Below, one piece after another: positions 39,846 through 48,625 of a stretch of 64,000 nucleotides of DNA. The notes beneath the pieces were generated by a model that saw only the letters and a list, made by a program, of their open reading frames with translations, searched no databases and was not told the origin of the DNA. A program made the translations under genes and the position numbers. The first letter of the stretch is position 1, and every line of letters starts with the position of its first letter. Source of the DNA: Pseudomonas sp. CCI4.2 (lineage in GTDB: Bacteria > Pseudomonadota > Gammaproteobacteria > Pseudomonadales > Pseudomonadaceae); assembly GCF_034350045.1 (NCBI RefSeq), contig NZ_CP133781.1, forward strand, positions 999,001 to 1,063,000, written 5' to 3'.

Positions 39846-40563
39846 GTATTTCAGCTATATCGATCTAGCTGATGCTATTGAAGATTTGAATAGCGTGTGT
39901 GAAGGCTCAGGGTTATTTCTGGGAAATATCCATCATCAGTTTACCGACTCGCTCTCCACAATGCTTTGCATCCTGGCGGATTCGGCAACAGAGGACCTTC
40001 CAGAAGATGCTTGGAAGGGAATGCCCTCAGAGGTACTCACGACACGGGTATCGGCGCTGATTGAGAATAGCTTGGAGTTGATTTCCGTGGCTGCCGAGGT
40101 GCCTATGCCAGGGCCAAAGGTATCAATGGAAAATACCGTAAATCGACTGATTACGCTGACCATCGCAGCGACGTGGGGAAATTTTGAACTGCACCAAAAG
40201 ACCGCGCTCCACGTCTACCAATACGACAAGCTGGGCTGGGCCATTCATAAGAAGCGGTTTGCAGAGGCGTTTGTCATAACAGAGCTGATTGCACAAACAC
40301 GGGGCGAACTAGATTCCATATTCGCCGTACATCACGCCCAGGCCAAACAGTTCGAACAATTGTCAGCAGCTGCAAAGGCCCGAGCTCACAAACGCCATGC
40401 TCCTACTAACAAAATTAAAATCTCCCTGCTAGCTGAGTGGGACGAGAGTTCTAAAGAGTACAAAAGCCGCGCTGACTTCTGCCGCATTATTGCTCGCCGC
40501 GACGGTATAAAAGAGAGAACGCTACAAGAATGGATTCAGGCTCACCAAAAAAAGAATCTGTGA
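39835..40563 (+). CDS. Unknown protein adjoining the integrase
   Basis: 242-aa protein with no family I recognise. It begins MLRKYFSYIDLADAIEDLN, is mostly helical, has a helical middle (RFAEAFVITELIAQTRGELD), and ends in a basic segment followed by a possible HTH (SRADFCRIIARRDGIKERTL). The C-terminus suggests DNA binding. It overlaps the integrase stop by 11 bp, so it is translated from the integrase message. Its lower GC suggests separate acquisition. Confidence 0.7.
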   Translation: MLRKYFSYIDLADAIEDLNSVCEGSGLFLGNIHHQFTDSLSTMLCILADSATEDLPEDAWKGMPSEVLTTRVSALIENSLELISVAAEVPMPGPKVSMENTVNRLITLTIAATWGNFELHQKTALHVYQYDKLGWAIHKKRFAEAFVITELIAQTRGELDSIFAVHHAQAKQFEQLSAAAKARAHKRHAPTNKIKISLLAEWDESSKEYKSRADFCRIIARRDGIKERTLQEWIQAHQKKNL

Positions 40564-40706
40564 GTTAACTACTGGGTGCGCTGCAGACCGTACATTATGC
40601 TGGGCAAACTGTACGGTCTGCGCGGCATGCCGGACTGTCAGCAGCGCTTACGACCCGCCAGCATTGTCATCGTCGATTACCCAAACCGCCTCAGGAGGCG
40701 CAGACG

Positions 40707-40967
40707 ATGACAGCCACAACCCACTCCATCAGCAAGCAATCCCATCAGACCGCACTCGTCTCCGGCGACAAGCCAGCGATCCGCTTCATTAAGCGCCAGG
40801 CCGTGGAAGGCATTACCGGACTTTCCTGTACCGAGATTTACCGCCGCATTGGCGCCGACAACTTCCCGAAGCAAGTCATGCTGGGGCCGAAGTGCGTAGT
40901 GTGGGTCGAGGCTGAAATTTACGGCTGGATGAATGAGCGCATCGCCGAAAGCCGGCAGGTGGCATAA
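40707..40967 (+). CDS. AlpA family regulator
   Basis: 86-aa MerR-like HTH protein of the AlpA family: FIKRQAVEGITGLSCTEIYR, then CVVWVEAEIYGWMNERIAES. AlpA proteins activate excision and early genes of P4-like elements. It follows AGGAG and starts a run of tightly packed genes ending near 48.6 kb, probably the early operon. Confidence 0.88.
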   Translation: MTATTHSISKQSHQTALVSGDKPAIRFIKRQAVEGITGLSCTEIYRRIGADNFPKQVMLGPKCVVWVEAEIYGWMNERIAESRQVA

Positions 40968-41267
40968 ATGAAAAAGGCCACGATCCCAGAAGAGAAACGA
41001 AGCCTGTCGCAAGACAATAGTAACACCAGCGTCAGTGCTCAGAACTCACGGCTTGCCGGTCGTATGGAGCAAGGCTCCATTGATACGTTCGCCATAATGC
41101 GCGAACTAAATATCTGTCGCCCCGGCGCGCGGATCTGTGATTTGCGAAACGCCGGTTACAAGATAATTACCAACCGGATAGTTTTGACAGACGAGTGGGG
41201 GCGCACCCACCGAGGTGTTGCCGTGTACACCTTGATCGCCAAGCCTGGCGTAAGGGCGGCCGCATGA
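40968..41267 (+). CDS. Small winged-HTH-like phage protein
   Basis: 99-aa protein that starts immediately after the AlpA stop. The C-terminal half (FAIMRELNICRPGARICDL, then GYKIITNRIVLTDEWG) fits the winged-helix fold used by small prophage proteins (helix-turn-helix DUF common in Pseudomonas elements). It overlaps the KilA-N gene by 4 bp (ATGA). Confidence 0.65.
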   Translation: MKKATIPEEKRSLSQDNSNTSVSAQNSRLAGRMEQGSIDTFAIMRELNICRPGARICDLRNAGYKIITNRIVLTDEWGRTHRGVAVYTLIAKPGVRAAA

Positions 41268-41920
41268 GCGCCACAATCATTCCCTTCGACTACGAAGGCC
41301 ATACGGTACGCTTCAACGCTGACGGCTGGATCAATGCGACTGAAGCCGCCGCACGGTTCGGCAAAGAGCCAGCGCAATGGCTTCGGCTGCCCGACGCGAT
41401 CCGCTATCTGGAAGGGCTGGAACGTACATATGGGAAAATCACATATGTAAAAACCAGTCGCGCTCGGGCTGATCGGGGTGGCGGAACTTGGATTCACCCA
41501 CGGTTGGCAGTGAAGTTTGCCCGCTGGCTTTCAGTCGACTTTGAAATCTGGTGCGACGAGCAAGTTGATGCCTTGGTACGAGGTGAAATCAACTCACGGT
41601 CAGTCGCCCGCCGATTGGCGGCGGTCGGCTACCGGAGCTTGTGTGATGCCCTGTCGATCACTCATGACTCCATTGGCAAGACCACGAAGCCGCACCACTA
41701 CATGAACGAGGCCAGGTTGATTACCGAGGTCATCACCGGCGCATTCAAGGGCCGCAACCGTGACCAACTGACCCAGGCTGAACTTGAGCTGATCATGCTG
41801 GTGGAAAATCGCGACGTGCTGTTGATCGGTCAGGGCAAGGACTTTGCGGCCAGGAAGAACCATCTGCTGGGCTACGTCGGTGATCTGCAGATGAAACTGA
41901 TCGGGAGCAAAGCCGCATGA
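41264..41920 (+). CDS. KilA-N domain protein
   Basis: 218-aa DNA-binding protein. The KilA-N domain occupies about residues 5-105: VRFNADGWINATEAAARFGK, GGGTWIHPRLAVKFARWLS, FEIWCDEQVDAL. The rest is helical. KilA-N proteins are common regulators or antirepressors of temperate phages. The start at 41264 (MSATIIPFDYEGHTV) overlaps the previous stop; the longer open frame is rejected. Confidence 0.9.
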   Translation: MSATIIPFDYEGHTVRFNADGWINATEAAARFGKEPAQWLRLPDAIRYLEGLERTYGKITYVKTSRARADRGGGTWIHPRLAVKFARWLSVDFEIWCDEQVDALVRGEINSRSVARRLAAVGYRSLCDALSITHDSIGKTTKPHHYMNEARLITEVITGAFKGRNRDQLTQAELELIMLVENRDVLLIGQGKDFAARKNHLLGYVGDLQMKLIGSKAA

Positions 41921-42399
41921 CGCCCACTCAATCATTCCCGAGTGTTGCCAAGTTCGCACATCGGCGGTATGGTGCGCCCGTCGCTGCAAATTCAGCGACT
42001 CGGGTTTGGCGACCCGGAAATGAAATTGACGCACAGGCGTCTATGATCCGAAAGCAGGCGCCTTTTGTTTGTCTGCAATTTCGCTCTATGACGGCTGTGC
42101 GTGGGAGATCTTCGGGTCTGCCGGGTTTCAATTTCCCCGGTTCGCCAACCTGCGCACAGCTGTCACCCTCAAATCGTTTGGCGACGATCCGTGGCAGCTC
42201 CAAAAATGAAATTGGAGCCGTAACTATGCAGTTCTCCCGCACTCAAAATCCGTCCGCCGCATCCAGCAAAGCCGCCGCACACCGCGCTATGGCAATCTCC
42301 GCGCTCCAAGCTGACTCTAGCCTCAGCGTCAGATTGAAACGCTACAACGCTCACATGGAACAAGCCCGCACTCTGGAAACAGTTGGCGGTGCACAATGA
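41917..42399 (+). CDS. Reading frame across a P4 ash/immunity-like region; likely small protein from 42226
   Basis: The frame begins by ATGA overlap with the KilA-N stop and is open for 160 codons. Its central part (RGRSSGLPGFNFPG and IRGSSKNEIGA) resembles the conserved sequence block of P4-like elements annotated as ash proteins, which overlies a regulatory RNA region. A better ribosome site (GGAG) precedes the ATG at 42226, which would give a 57-aa protein MQFSRTQNPSAASSKAAAHR. I consider the 57-aa form well supported and the long form possible. Confidence 0.5.
   Translation: MTPTQSFPSVAKFAHRRYGAPVAANSATRVWRPGNEIDAQASMIRKQAPFVCLQFRSMTAVRGRSSGLPGFNFPGSPTCAQLSPSNRLATIRGSSKNEIGAVTMQFSRTQNPSAASSKAAAHRAMAISALQADSSLSVRLKRYNAHMEQARTLETVGGAQ
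41985..42225 (+). promoter_or_regulatory. P4 immunity-like noncoding block
   Basis: This segment has several short inverted repeats (CGGGTTTGGCGACCCG near 42000; GGGTTTCAATTTCCCCGG near 42124) and two copies of ATGAAATTG flanked by GC-rich arms. In P4-like elements the homologous block encodes the CI antisense-like RNA controlling lysogeny. The assignment rests on position and texture. Confidence 0.35.
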
Positions 42400-42695
42400 C
42401 TCGCGCAACCACTACGAATGCCTGCTTGGGCAATGCTGCCGCAACGATGGAAGCGACGGGGCAGTTTGTGTGGGCTATCGGTAGCCTTCTTCAGCGTTTG
42501 GCCGACTCCGGCGACGAGGAGGGAATCATGTCCCAGTCTGTAATCGCTGGCTTGGGGCATGGCCTCAGACTCGTCAGCGTTCGCCTTCAGGAAGACGCAG
42601 AGCATTACCTTGAGCGTGTTCAAAGCGCTGCCAAACCCGCGACACAAAATGCGGAATCCGAAATCGTGTCGGCAAATGCGGCGGTGTCGGTATGA
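42396..42695 (+). CDS. Small conserved protein of Pseudomonas P4-like elements
   Basis: 99-aa protein (MTRATTTNACLGNAAATMEA) with an amphipathic helical core (WAIGSLLQRLADSGDEEG) and a low-complexity tail. It overlaps both neighbours by 4 bp. Function is unknown. Confidence 0.65.
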   Translation: MTRATTTNACLGNAAATMEATGQFVWAIGSLLQRLADSGDEEGIMSQSVIAGLGHGLRLVSVRLQEDAEHYLERVQSAAKPATQNAESEIVSANAAVSV

Positions 42696-43411
42696 AAACT
42701 GACACCACTCTTCGCCTTACCCGCAGCCAATACCGAAAATTTGCCGAGCAGGTTAAGCACGCTGGCTGCGCGCTGAGCCTTTCGACATTCCGCGCAATGG
42801 GAAACTGCTGGGGAATCTTTGACCCCCGCGCCAAGCTCACTTGTATGGACGTTTCGACAGACGACCTGATGTTTACCGAGTGCGCGAACATTCAACTGTC
42901 GACGAGCGTACAGACCGGCCTTATGCGCAATGAGTCGCGCCCCGAGATCGACTGGTCCGCTCTTGAGGATGACGAAATCTACCCGTTCATCGTGGCGCAC
43001 GAAGTGGGTCACCGTATGGATAACTTCTGCTACTGGGATACCAGCCGTATCGATGATGAGCAGATCCGCACGCGCTGCGAAAGCACTATCCGCAGCATCA
43101 ATGAAGTCCTGGCTGATCGTTATGCATGGAGCCAAATCCGCCCCGGTGAGCCAGTTCCATTGTGCGAATACGGCAAAAGTATCCAGGACGAGGTGGCTTT
43201 CGATCTTGCTCTGATGGACAAGTACATACCACGGGTTCACCGAGAAGCCAGAAAGCTCCCGTCAGGCCGGTATCTGCATATTCCCGAAGCCATGCTTTTG
43301 ACTGACTCGCTGATTTCGTACGTCGGCACGGGCGTGTCAGCGGCTGCGGTGATCTCGGTACGAGAAAAAGCCAGAACCTACCGCCGCGACACCCGCTCGA
43401 GGGCGCGCTAA
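42692..43411 (+). CDS. Putative zinc metallopeptidase (HExxH)
   Basis: 239-aa protein with a zincin motif: VAHEVGHRMDNF places H103, E104 and H107, and a candidate third ligand Glu138 lies in INEVLADRYAW, thirty residues on, as in gluzincins. There is no signal peptide or transmembrane segment, so it acts in the cytosol or on virion proteins. It is embedded in the early operon (ATGA overlap upstream, TAATG downstream into a 23-codon frame). The fold is inferred from motif spacing only. Confidence 0.65.
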   Translation: MKTDTTLRLTRSQYRKFAEQVKHAGCALSLSTFRAMGNCWGIFDPRAKLTCMDVSTDDLMFTECANIQLSTSVQTGLMRNESRPEIDWSALEDDEIYPFIVAHEVGHRMDNFCYWDTSRIDDEQIRTRCESTIRSINEVLADRYAWSQIRPGEPVPLCEYGKSIQDEVAFDLALMDKYIPRVHREARKLPSGRYLHIPEAMLLTDSLISYVGTGVSAAAVISVREKARTYRRDTRSRAR

Positions 43412-43492
43412 TGACTGTGATCCTAGGCCGGAAAACCGCGCCAGCCACACCTTCAAAACAGCGTGCCGAAACTCTGATCTAAGAGGCTAACC

Positions 43493-43773
43493 ATGGAATT
43501 TCAAATTGGCGTATCAACGCCAACGCCACCGGCTTGCCCTAAGAAAGCCATCGAGCTTTTTTCGTTACGCATCCGAAGGCACCAAAGGCATTGCTGGGGC
43601 CGTTCCTGAGTCAAGAGGATGCCGCGTGCGGGCTTGTGGTGATGCGTAGCGCCGAAGCGGTGGTGACATCTTCGCTAGTAGACGGTATCGACGAGTTGAC
43701 GCGCTGGACAGGCATCAATAACGGCGCCATCTGCCGGGCGTTTGCTGGCACATCTGGTGGACATCATGAATGA
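43493..43773 (+). pseudogene. Frame-interrupted small element gene (T6 run)
   Basis: An ATG at 43493 after AGAGG starts MEFQIGVSTPTPPACPKKAI. In frame it soon ends, but a shift of -1 at the six-T run near 43560 continues as FFVTHPKAPKALLGPFLSQE, then AACGLVVMRSAEAVVTSSLV to 43773. The two halves read as one protein of about 93 aa. A homopolymer mutation is most likely; a programmed frameshift cannot be excluded. The end overlaps the primase start. Confidence 0.55.
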
Positions 43774-44647
43774 CACCGTGATTCTTTTTCGTGAAGCCCT
43801 TCAATCGGTACACGGGCCGCTCGACTGGCCGCCCGAACCAGACGGCGATATTCACCGGTTCCATGTGCCCGGAGACAAGTCCGGCAGCGTAAACGGTTGG
43901 TACGTCCTGTACCTGGACGGCATCGCTTCAGGCGCATTCGGCAGTTGGAAAACCGGTGGCACCATGACCTGGTGTAGCCGTGAGCCGGTCGACGCCCGTG
44001 AGGCCGAGCAGGTTCGAGAACGCATTGAGCAGGCCCGGCGCCAACGCGAAGTCGAACGCCAACGGCGCCAGAAGATCGCAGCCGAATGGGCCGGCCGTTG
44101 GTGGAGTCACGCACGCCGCGCCGATCCTGATCATGCTTATTTGGTCGCCAAGGGTGTACGTGGCCACGGCCTGCGCCAGCGCGGTGACGAACTGCTAATC
44201 CCGCTCTATGCCAACGGCCAACTGGTCAATCTACAACGTATCGGCCCGGACGGCGGCAAGCGCTTCCTCGCTGGGGGCAAGGTCAGCGCCAGCTATTCCA
44301 CGTTCGGCACCATCACGCCCGACCGGCCTATATTCATCTGCGAAGGCTGGGGCACTGGCGCAACGCTCCATCAGGACGGCGGCTATACCGTCGCCGCCGC
44401 GATGAATGCGGGCAATCTCAAGCCGGTGGCGCTGGCGCTGCGTGCGCGGTACCCGAATCAAGAAATCATCATTGCCGGCGACGACGACAGGCTCACCCCT
44501 GAAAACCCTGGGCGCGCGTCAGCCAATGCCGCCGCCGCAATCGCTGGCTGTCTGGTGACTTTCCCCGAATGGCCCGCCGACGCGCCCGACACGCTGACCG
44601 ACTTCAATGATTTGGCCGTATGGAGTAAAGCCCATGGTATCGCCTGA
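43766..44647 (+). CDS. Toprim-domain primase-like protein
   Basis: 293-aa protein of the phage DNA primase type. A basic coiled segment (about residues 75-105) precedes the Toprim domain with PIFICEGWGTGATLHQ (catalytic Glu) and EIIIAGDDDRLTPENPG (DxD). The N-terminal zinc ribbon of P4 alpha-type primases is not seen; the region RFHVPGDKSGSVNGWYVLYL resembles the phage primase N-terminal domain. Start at 43766 (MNDTVILFREALQ). It overlaps the DUF927 gene by 14 bp, so primase and helicase functions are split over two coupled genes. Confidence 0.85.
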   Translation: MNDTVILFREALQSVHGPLDWPPEPDGDIHRFHVPGDKSGSVNGWYVLYLDGIASGAFGSWKTGGTMTWCSREPVDAREAEQVRERIEQARRQREVERQRRQKIAAEWAGRWWSHARRADPDHAYLVAKGVRGHGLRQRGDELLIPLYANGQLVNLQRIGPDGGKRFLAGGKVSASYSTFGTITPDRPIFICEGWGTGATLHQDGGYTVAAAMNAGNLKPVALALRARYPNQEIIIAGDDDRLTPENPGRASANAAAAIAGCLVTFPEWPADAPDTLTDFNDLAVWSKAHGIA

Positions 44648-46433
44648 AACCAACGTCATCAACTTGCGCCCTGAAGCGCCCACGGTCGTGCCTGAGCGTC
44701 CATGCTGGGCCGTGTATGAACATTGGGTTATCAACGAGAAAGGTCGCCGGCTGCGCCCCGGTGTGTACTGGCATGGTTTCAAACGCGGCGGTGCCGACGA
44801 TGAAGCGGACGACGACAAGACAGACCGCCCTATCACGGATGAGTGGATCGCCAGCCCGGTCACCGTCGTGGCTCGCACCACCAATAGCGATGACGGCAGC
44901 GAAGGCCGCTTGCTTCGACTGGTGACCGAGGGCGGTGTTAAGGAATGGATTATTGCCATGGAAGTGTTCGGCGGCAGTGGCGAGGATGCCAGGCGTGCGC
45001 TCTTTGGTATGGGCGTGATCATTGCTCTCAAAAAACGCGGCACGTTCATGGAGTTCCTATTAGATCAGCGCCCCGCCGAGGTGTTCGCCACAACCTGTCG
45101 CCCGGGCTGGCATGAGTCGGGCGCGTTTGTACTGCCCGGCCATACGATCGGTAGCGCCAAAGTGCGCTATCAGGCGAGCAACAAGGCCCAGGTACTGTTC
45201 AGCCGGCGCGGCGAGCTGGAGCAATGGCAGACTCAGATAGCCGCCAAATGCGCAGGTAATCCCGTACTGACGTTAGCGATTGGCTGCGCGCTGGCTGGCC
45301 CGCTTCTGAGTCTCGTTGGCGTACTGGGCGGCGGTGTTCACCTGGTGGGCGACAGTTCCAGCGGCAAGTCACTGGCGCAACTGATCGGCTCGTCAGTGTG
45401 GGGCGACCCTGGCATCTTCGCCGCGTCGTGGGACATGACCAAAGGCGGCTTGGAGATCGAAGCATCCAGCCGCAACGACACTATCCTGCCCCTTGATGAG
45501 ATCAAGCGCGCCGACCCCAAGCGTGTACAGGAAATGGCCTACTCCCTCGCCAACGGCCAAGGCAAGGGCACCATGACCCGTGAGCGCGAAGGTCGGGCCA
45601 AACTGAATTGGCGCCTACTCACCCTTTCCAGTGGCGAGCGGTCGCTTTCGGAACACGCCGCCATATCCGGCAATGCCGCCCATGCTGGCGCTGAACTGCG
45701 GATGGTCGACGTGAATGCCGGTACCCGCACCCACCGGGCCTTCGATGACTTGCACGGCCATGAGGGCGCTGACTTCCACCGCCTGCTCACCGTAGCCGTT
45801 GGCGCCCATCACGGGCACCTTGGGCCAGCGTTCGTTGAAAAGCTTGTTACCGCCGCTGACAAACCGGGGCTGCTTAAGGATTTTGACGGCATTCGGGCGC
45901 AGTTCGTTGAGGACAACGCCCAGGCCGGTCGAGTCGCCGACCGCTTCGCCGTGATCGCGCTGGCGGGTGAAATGGCTATCGCCTATGGACTGCTCCCTTG
46001 GCCAGCCGGTAGCGCGCTCGCCGACTGCCAATTGCTCTATGGGGAATGGCTCTCCCGCGTTGGTGGAGGCAATGCCGAAGACCGGCAGATCCTCGCTGGC
46101 ATTCTGGATTTCATCGACAAGCACGGCAGTAGCCGGTTCTCCAACGTGGATGATCAGACCGTCGACGCCAAGGTGTTCAACCGCGCCGGGTACTGGGAGA
46201 CCGTGGGCCAGAAACGCCTCTACCTGTTCAACAAGTCGGCGCTGGTCGAAGCAGCTCACGGGTTCGGCCTTACCCGCGTCATCAAAGCGCTTGAGGTGGG
46301 TGGCGCCCTCGCCAAGCACGACACCGACCGCGATAGCCGCAAAACAAAGAAATACCGCATTCCGGCCGGTGGCTCCGCTCGCTTGTACGTGATCGATCCC
46401 GAAGTCATGGACGGCGAAGGTGGAAGCGTATGA
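44634..46433 (+). CDS. DUF927 protein, putative replicative helicase
   Basis: 599-aa protein of the DUF927 family (superfamily 3-like). The P-loop VGDSSSGKSLAQLIGSSVWG lies near residues 240-260 and Walker B in ILPLDEIKRAD, followed by an ATPase core. The N-terminal domain (WAVYEHWVINEKGRRLRPGV) is typical. The C-terminus may be a winged DNA-binding domain (KKYRIPAGGSARLYVID). It follows the primase gene directly and is followed by a GGGGAAC repeat cluster, matching a P4-like replication module. Confidence 0.85.
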   Translation: MVSPETNVINLRPEAPTVVPERPCWAVYEHWVINEKGRRLRPGVYWHGFKRGGADDEADDDKTDRPITDEWIASPVTVVARTTNSDDGSEGRLLRLVTEGGVKEWIIAMEVFGGSGEDARRALFGMGVIIALKKRGTFMEFLLDQRPAEVFATTCRPGWHESGAFVLPGHTIGSAKVRYQASNKAQVLFSRRGELEQWQTQIAAKCAGNPVLTLAIGCALAGPLLSLVGVLGGGVHLVGDSSSGKSLAQLIGSSVWGDPGIFAASWDMTKGGLEIEASSRNDTILPLDEIKRADPKRVQEMAYSLANGQGKGTMTREREGRAKLNWRLLTLSSGERSLSEHAAISGNAAHAGAELRMVDVNAGTRTHRAFDDLHGHEGADFHRLLTVAVGAHHGHLGPAFVEKLVTAADKPGLLKDFDGIRAQFVEDNAQAGRVADRFAVIALAGEMAIAYGLLPWPAGSALADCQLLYGEWLSRVGGGNAEDRQILAGILDFIDKHGSSRFSNVDDQTVDAKVFNRAGYWETVGQKRLYLFNKSALVEAAHGFGLTRVIKALEVGGALAKHDTDRDSRKTKKYRIPAGGSARLYVIDPEVMDGEGGSV

Positions 46434-46485
46434 CCCGTATTAGCACCAAACACGAATGCCCGAGTTCACAGGAACCTATAAACGT

Positions 46486-46714
46486 GGGGAACAGGGGGAA
46501 CGGGGGAACGGCCTTTAAAACCGTGGCCTGTAGCCGTTCCCCCTTATTAGATGTATGGGGAACAGGGGGAACACAAACATGTTTTTCAATATAAGAGCGC
46601 CAGCCTTTCTGAACATTTGGTTATCACTGTTCCCCACAAAAAAACATGGGGAACAGAAAACCCCGCTGGAAGCCCCGGAAACACTGGGTGTTCCCCCCGT
46701 TCCCCCGTTCCCCC
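46486..46714. repeat. GGGGAAC iteron-like cluster, candidate replication origin
   Basis: About ten copies of GGGGAAC(AG) or its complement occur in 230 bp: 46486, 46494, 46502, complement at 46536, 46557, 46565, complement at 46627, 46648, and three complements at 46689-46714. P4 alpha protein binds GGTGAACAG iterons, which differ by one base from GGGGAACAG. The cluster directly follows the helicase gene. A frame through it from 46430 gives a glycine-rich peptide unlikely to be functional. Confidence 0.6.
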
Positions 46715-46742
46715 ATTTATTTTCCACAGTGACATTTGGGCA

Positions 46743-47075
46743 ATGGCGGAATTCGACGGCGGTGAAGCCATGAGCCTCCTTTCAAGCCTGCTCGATCACA
46801 TGCCGCCGACCATCGCTGGTGCCGACAAACCGACCATGGCGAATCGCACCACGGATCGTCCACGTTTGGTGCTGGTCGAGCGCCCCGCCCAATTGCAGGC
46901 AAGCACCTACACCAATGCCGCCAATGCAACGCGTGAGTGGCGCCACGCCCGCGACCAATACATCAGCCACGTTATGGCGTGTCGTTCCTGCTACGCGCCG
47001 ACAGCCCGTCACTGCCTAGCTGGCGCTGACCTGCGCGCCACTTATGACCGCACACCTATGGAGTCGCACCAATGA
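46743..47075 (+). CDS. Small conserved element protein with Cys/His motif
   Basis: 110-aa protein beginning MAEFDGGEAMSLLSSLLDHM (an internal ATG at 46770 is possible). The C-terminal part has CRSCYAPTARHCLAGADLRA, a Cys/His pattern that may bind zinc. The open frame extends upstream through the repeat cluster and is not counted. It overlaps the next gene by 4 bp. Function is unknown. Confidence 0.65.
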   Translation: MAEFDGGEAMSLLSSLLDHMPPTIAGADKPTMANRTTDRPRLVLVERPAQLQASTYTNAANATREWRHARDQYISHVMACRSCYAPTARHCLAGADLRATYDRTPMESHQ

Positions 47076-47674
47076 CGCCGAACCTCATCATCGCGCTGTG
47101 CAACATCGGATTGAAGCCAAACACCAGCGCCGCCACGAAACTCATCACCAACCGGCGTATTTGTCGCGTCGTTGCTCATCAACTCGACTCAATCCATAGC
47201 GAACGCCGCACCATGCGTCGTGAAGCGGGCAAATTGAAAGCGTTTATGCCATTCACCCGGCAAGCCATTGCAGACCTGGAGCAGCGAGCGCAGGCACACC
47301 GAGAGGATGAGCGCAGTGGGGCGCGCTTTGTACTGGCTGGGTTTGGACAATCACTGATGTTCGACCGCGAAGGGTTGGCCGATGCGCTGGGCTTCGACCG
47401 TATGTGCGACCTGATGAGCGTCAACCCGGTTCATCGCCAGCAAGCGCACAAGGACGGTGACACCAGTCTTCGCGGAGTGGCCTACCTATCCCAACTGGAG
47501 GACAGCGCCACCGGGTACGGCGGCGAATGGGGTGACGGTGGCCCGCTGTATCGCGCCTGTCATGCCGCAATGATCCATTTCATCAAGGAATGCCCTGAGC
47601 ACCTGCTACCCGATCCGTTCGCACCGGGTGAAGTGTTCGGCCCGAAGTTGCCGCCAAAACTGAGGATGGTGTAA
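47072..47674 (+). CDS. Unknown element protein
   Basis: 200-aa protein with no family I can name. The N-terminal half is helical and basic (RICRVVAHQLDSIHSERRTM), the C-terminal half more acidic and glycine-containing (LEDSATGYGGEWGDGGPLYR). It has no signal peptide or transmembrane segment. It lies in the early operon, ATGA-coupled upstream and with 3 bp to the next gene. Confidence 0.6.
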   Translation: MTPNLIIALCNIGLKPNTSAATKLITNRRICRVVAHQLDSIHSERRTMRREAGKLKAFMPFTRQAIADLEQRAQAHREDERSGARFVLAGFGQSLMFDREGLADALGFDRMCDLMSVNPVHRQQAHKDGDTSLRGVAYLSQLEDSATGYGGEWGDGGPLYRACHAAMIHFIKECPEHLLPDPFAPGEVFGPKLPPKLRMV

Positions 47675-47677
47675 GCC

Positions 47678-48625
47678 ATGACTACGCCAGATATGAAACT
47701 GGGGGATTCATCCTTGAAGATGAAACGGGGGGTTTCAGAACACCAGCGCCGCCAAGTGCTGGATCTGCGCCGCCGTCACTCACTGCGCGAAGTAGCCGAG
47801 GCAACCGGCCTACCACTGGGAACGGTCAAGACAATCGTTAGTCGTTCGGGAGTATTCCGGGACAACGAGGCCCACCGCACGCTGTTCTGCCTGCCACCGA
47901 TAACAGTCAGTGCCGAGACGTTGCCCAGCGTGCCGGAGCTGCCACCACAGCAACGCGTGACGGGGGACAAGGAAGTCGACGCCGTGTTGTGGCTGCGCTC
48001 CGTCATCAAGACTGGCAACTCTGCGCACATCGAGACTGCCCTAGCTGCGGCCAAGCGAATCAAGACCCCGCTCGATGAACTTGAGAAGCGGTATAGCCAC
48101 CTGCTGTCTGATGCTGACCCCGGTAACTGGGCGGTGGTGTTCAAGACCATCGGCTTTGCCAATCTAGAAGGGCTGGCGCGCTCCGCCATTGCCGACCAAC
48201 ACGCTCGGGAAGAAGGCCGTGCGCGCTTCGGTGATCGTGCCATGTTCGACACTGACGCCGAGGTGTTTTGTGCTGAAGTCTTGGACGGAGCCAAGATTGG
48301 TCAATACGGATCAATCGACGAGGCTGACATAGCTGTCCGCTTCAAAGGGCGCCCGGATCTGATGCCGTGCACATTGGCGGACTGCCTGTACGAGCTTGAT
48401 TACTGGCACAAGCTGTACCGACTGAGGTGCGCGTTCTGCGACAGCTCCACAGACGCCGAGGGACCGCAGGAAGCCAGCTCCCGTGAACATTTCGTGTTTG
48501 GATTGCTTGCCGAGATCAGGCCGCGACATAAGGACGAGGCCAAAGCCGTGCTGCGATATTTAGTCGCCAGTGATCGGCGCGACACTGCGGACGCAAATCG
48601 CATCATAGAAAACCTGATTGGGTGA
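47678..48625 (+). CDS. HTH-domain protein of unknown function
   Basis: 315-aa protein. An HTH lies at about residues 20-50 (SEHQRRQVLDLRRRHSLREV, then AEATGLPLGTVKTIVSR), like the helix-turn-helix of resolvases or terminase small subunits. The rest shows no motif I recognise; a paired cysteine CAFC occurs near the end. It is the last gene of the packed run from alpA and is followed by 450 bp without a gene. Confidence 0.6.
   Translation: MTTPDMKLGDSSLKMKRGVSEHQRRQVLDLRRRHSLREVAEATGLPLGTVKTIVSRSGVFRDNEAHRTLFCLPPITVSAETLPSVPELPPQQRVTGDKEVDAVLWLRSVIKTGNSAHIETALAAAKRIKTPLDELEKRYSHLLSDADPGNWAVVFKTIGFANLEGLARSAIADQHAREEGRARFGDRAMFDTDAEVFCAEVLDGAKIGQYGSIDEADIAVRFKGRPDLMPCTLADCLYELDYWHKLYRLRCAFCDSSTDAEGPQEASSREHFVFGLLAEIRPRHKDEAKAVLRYLVASDRRDTADANRIIENLIG

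Noticed and set aside
46430..46594. Glycine-rich frame after the DUF927 gene
   Set aside because: It is produced by translating the GGGGAAC repeats and has no conserved content.
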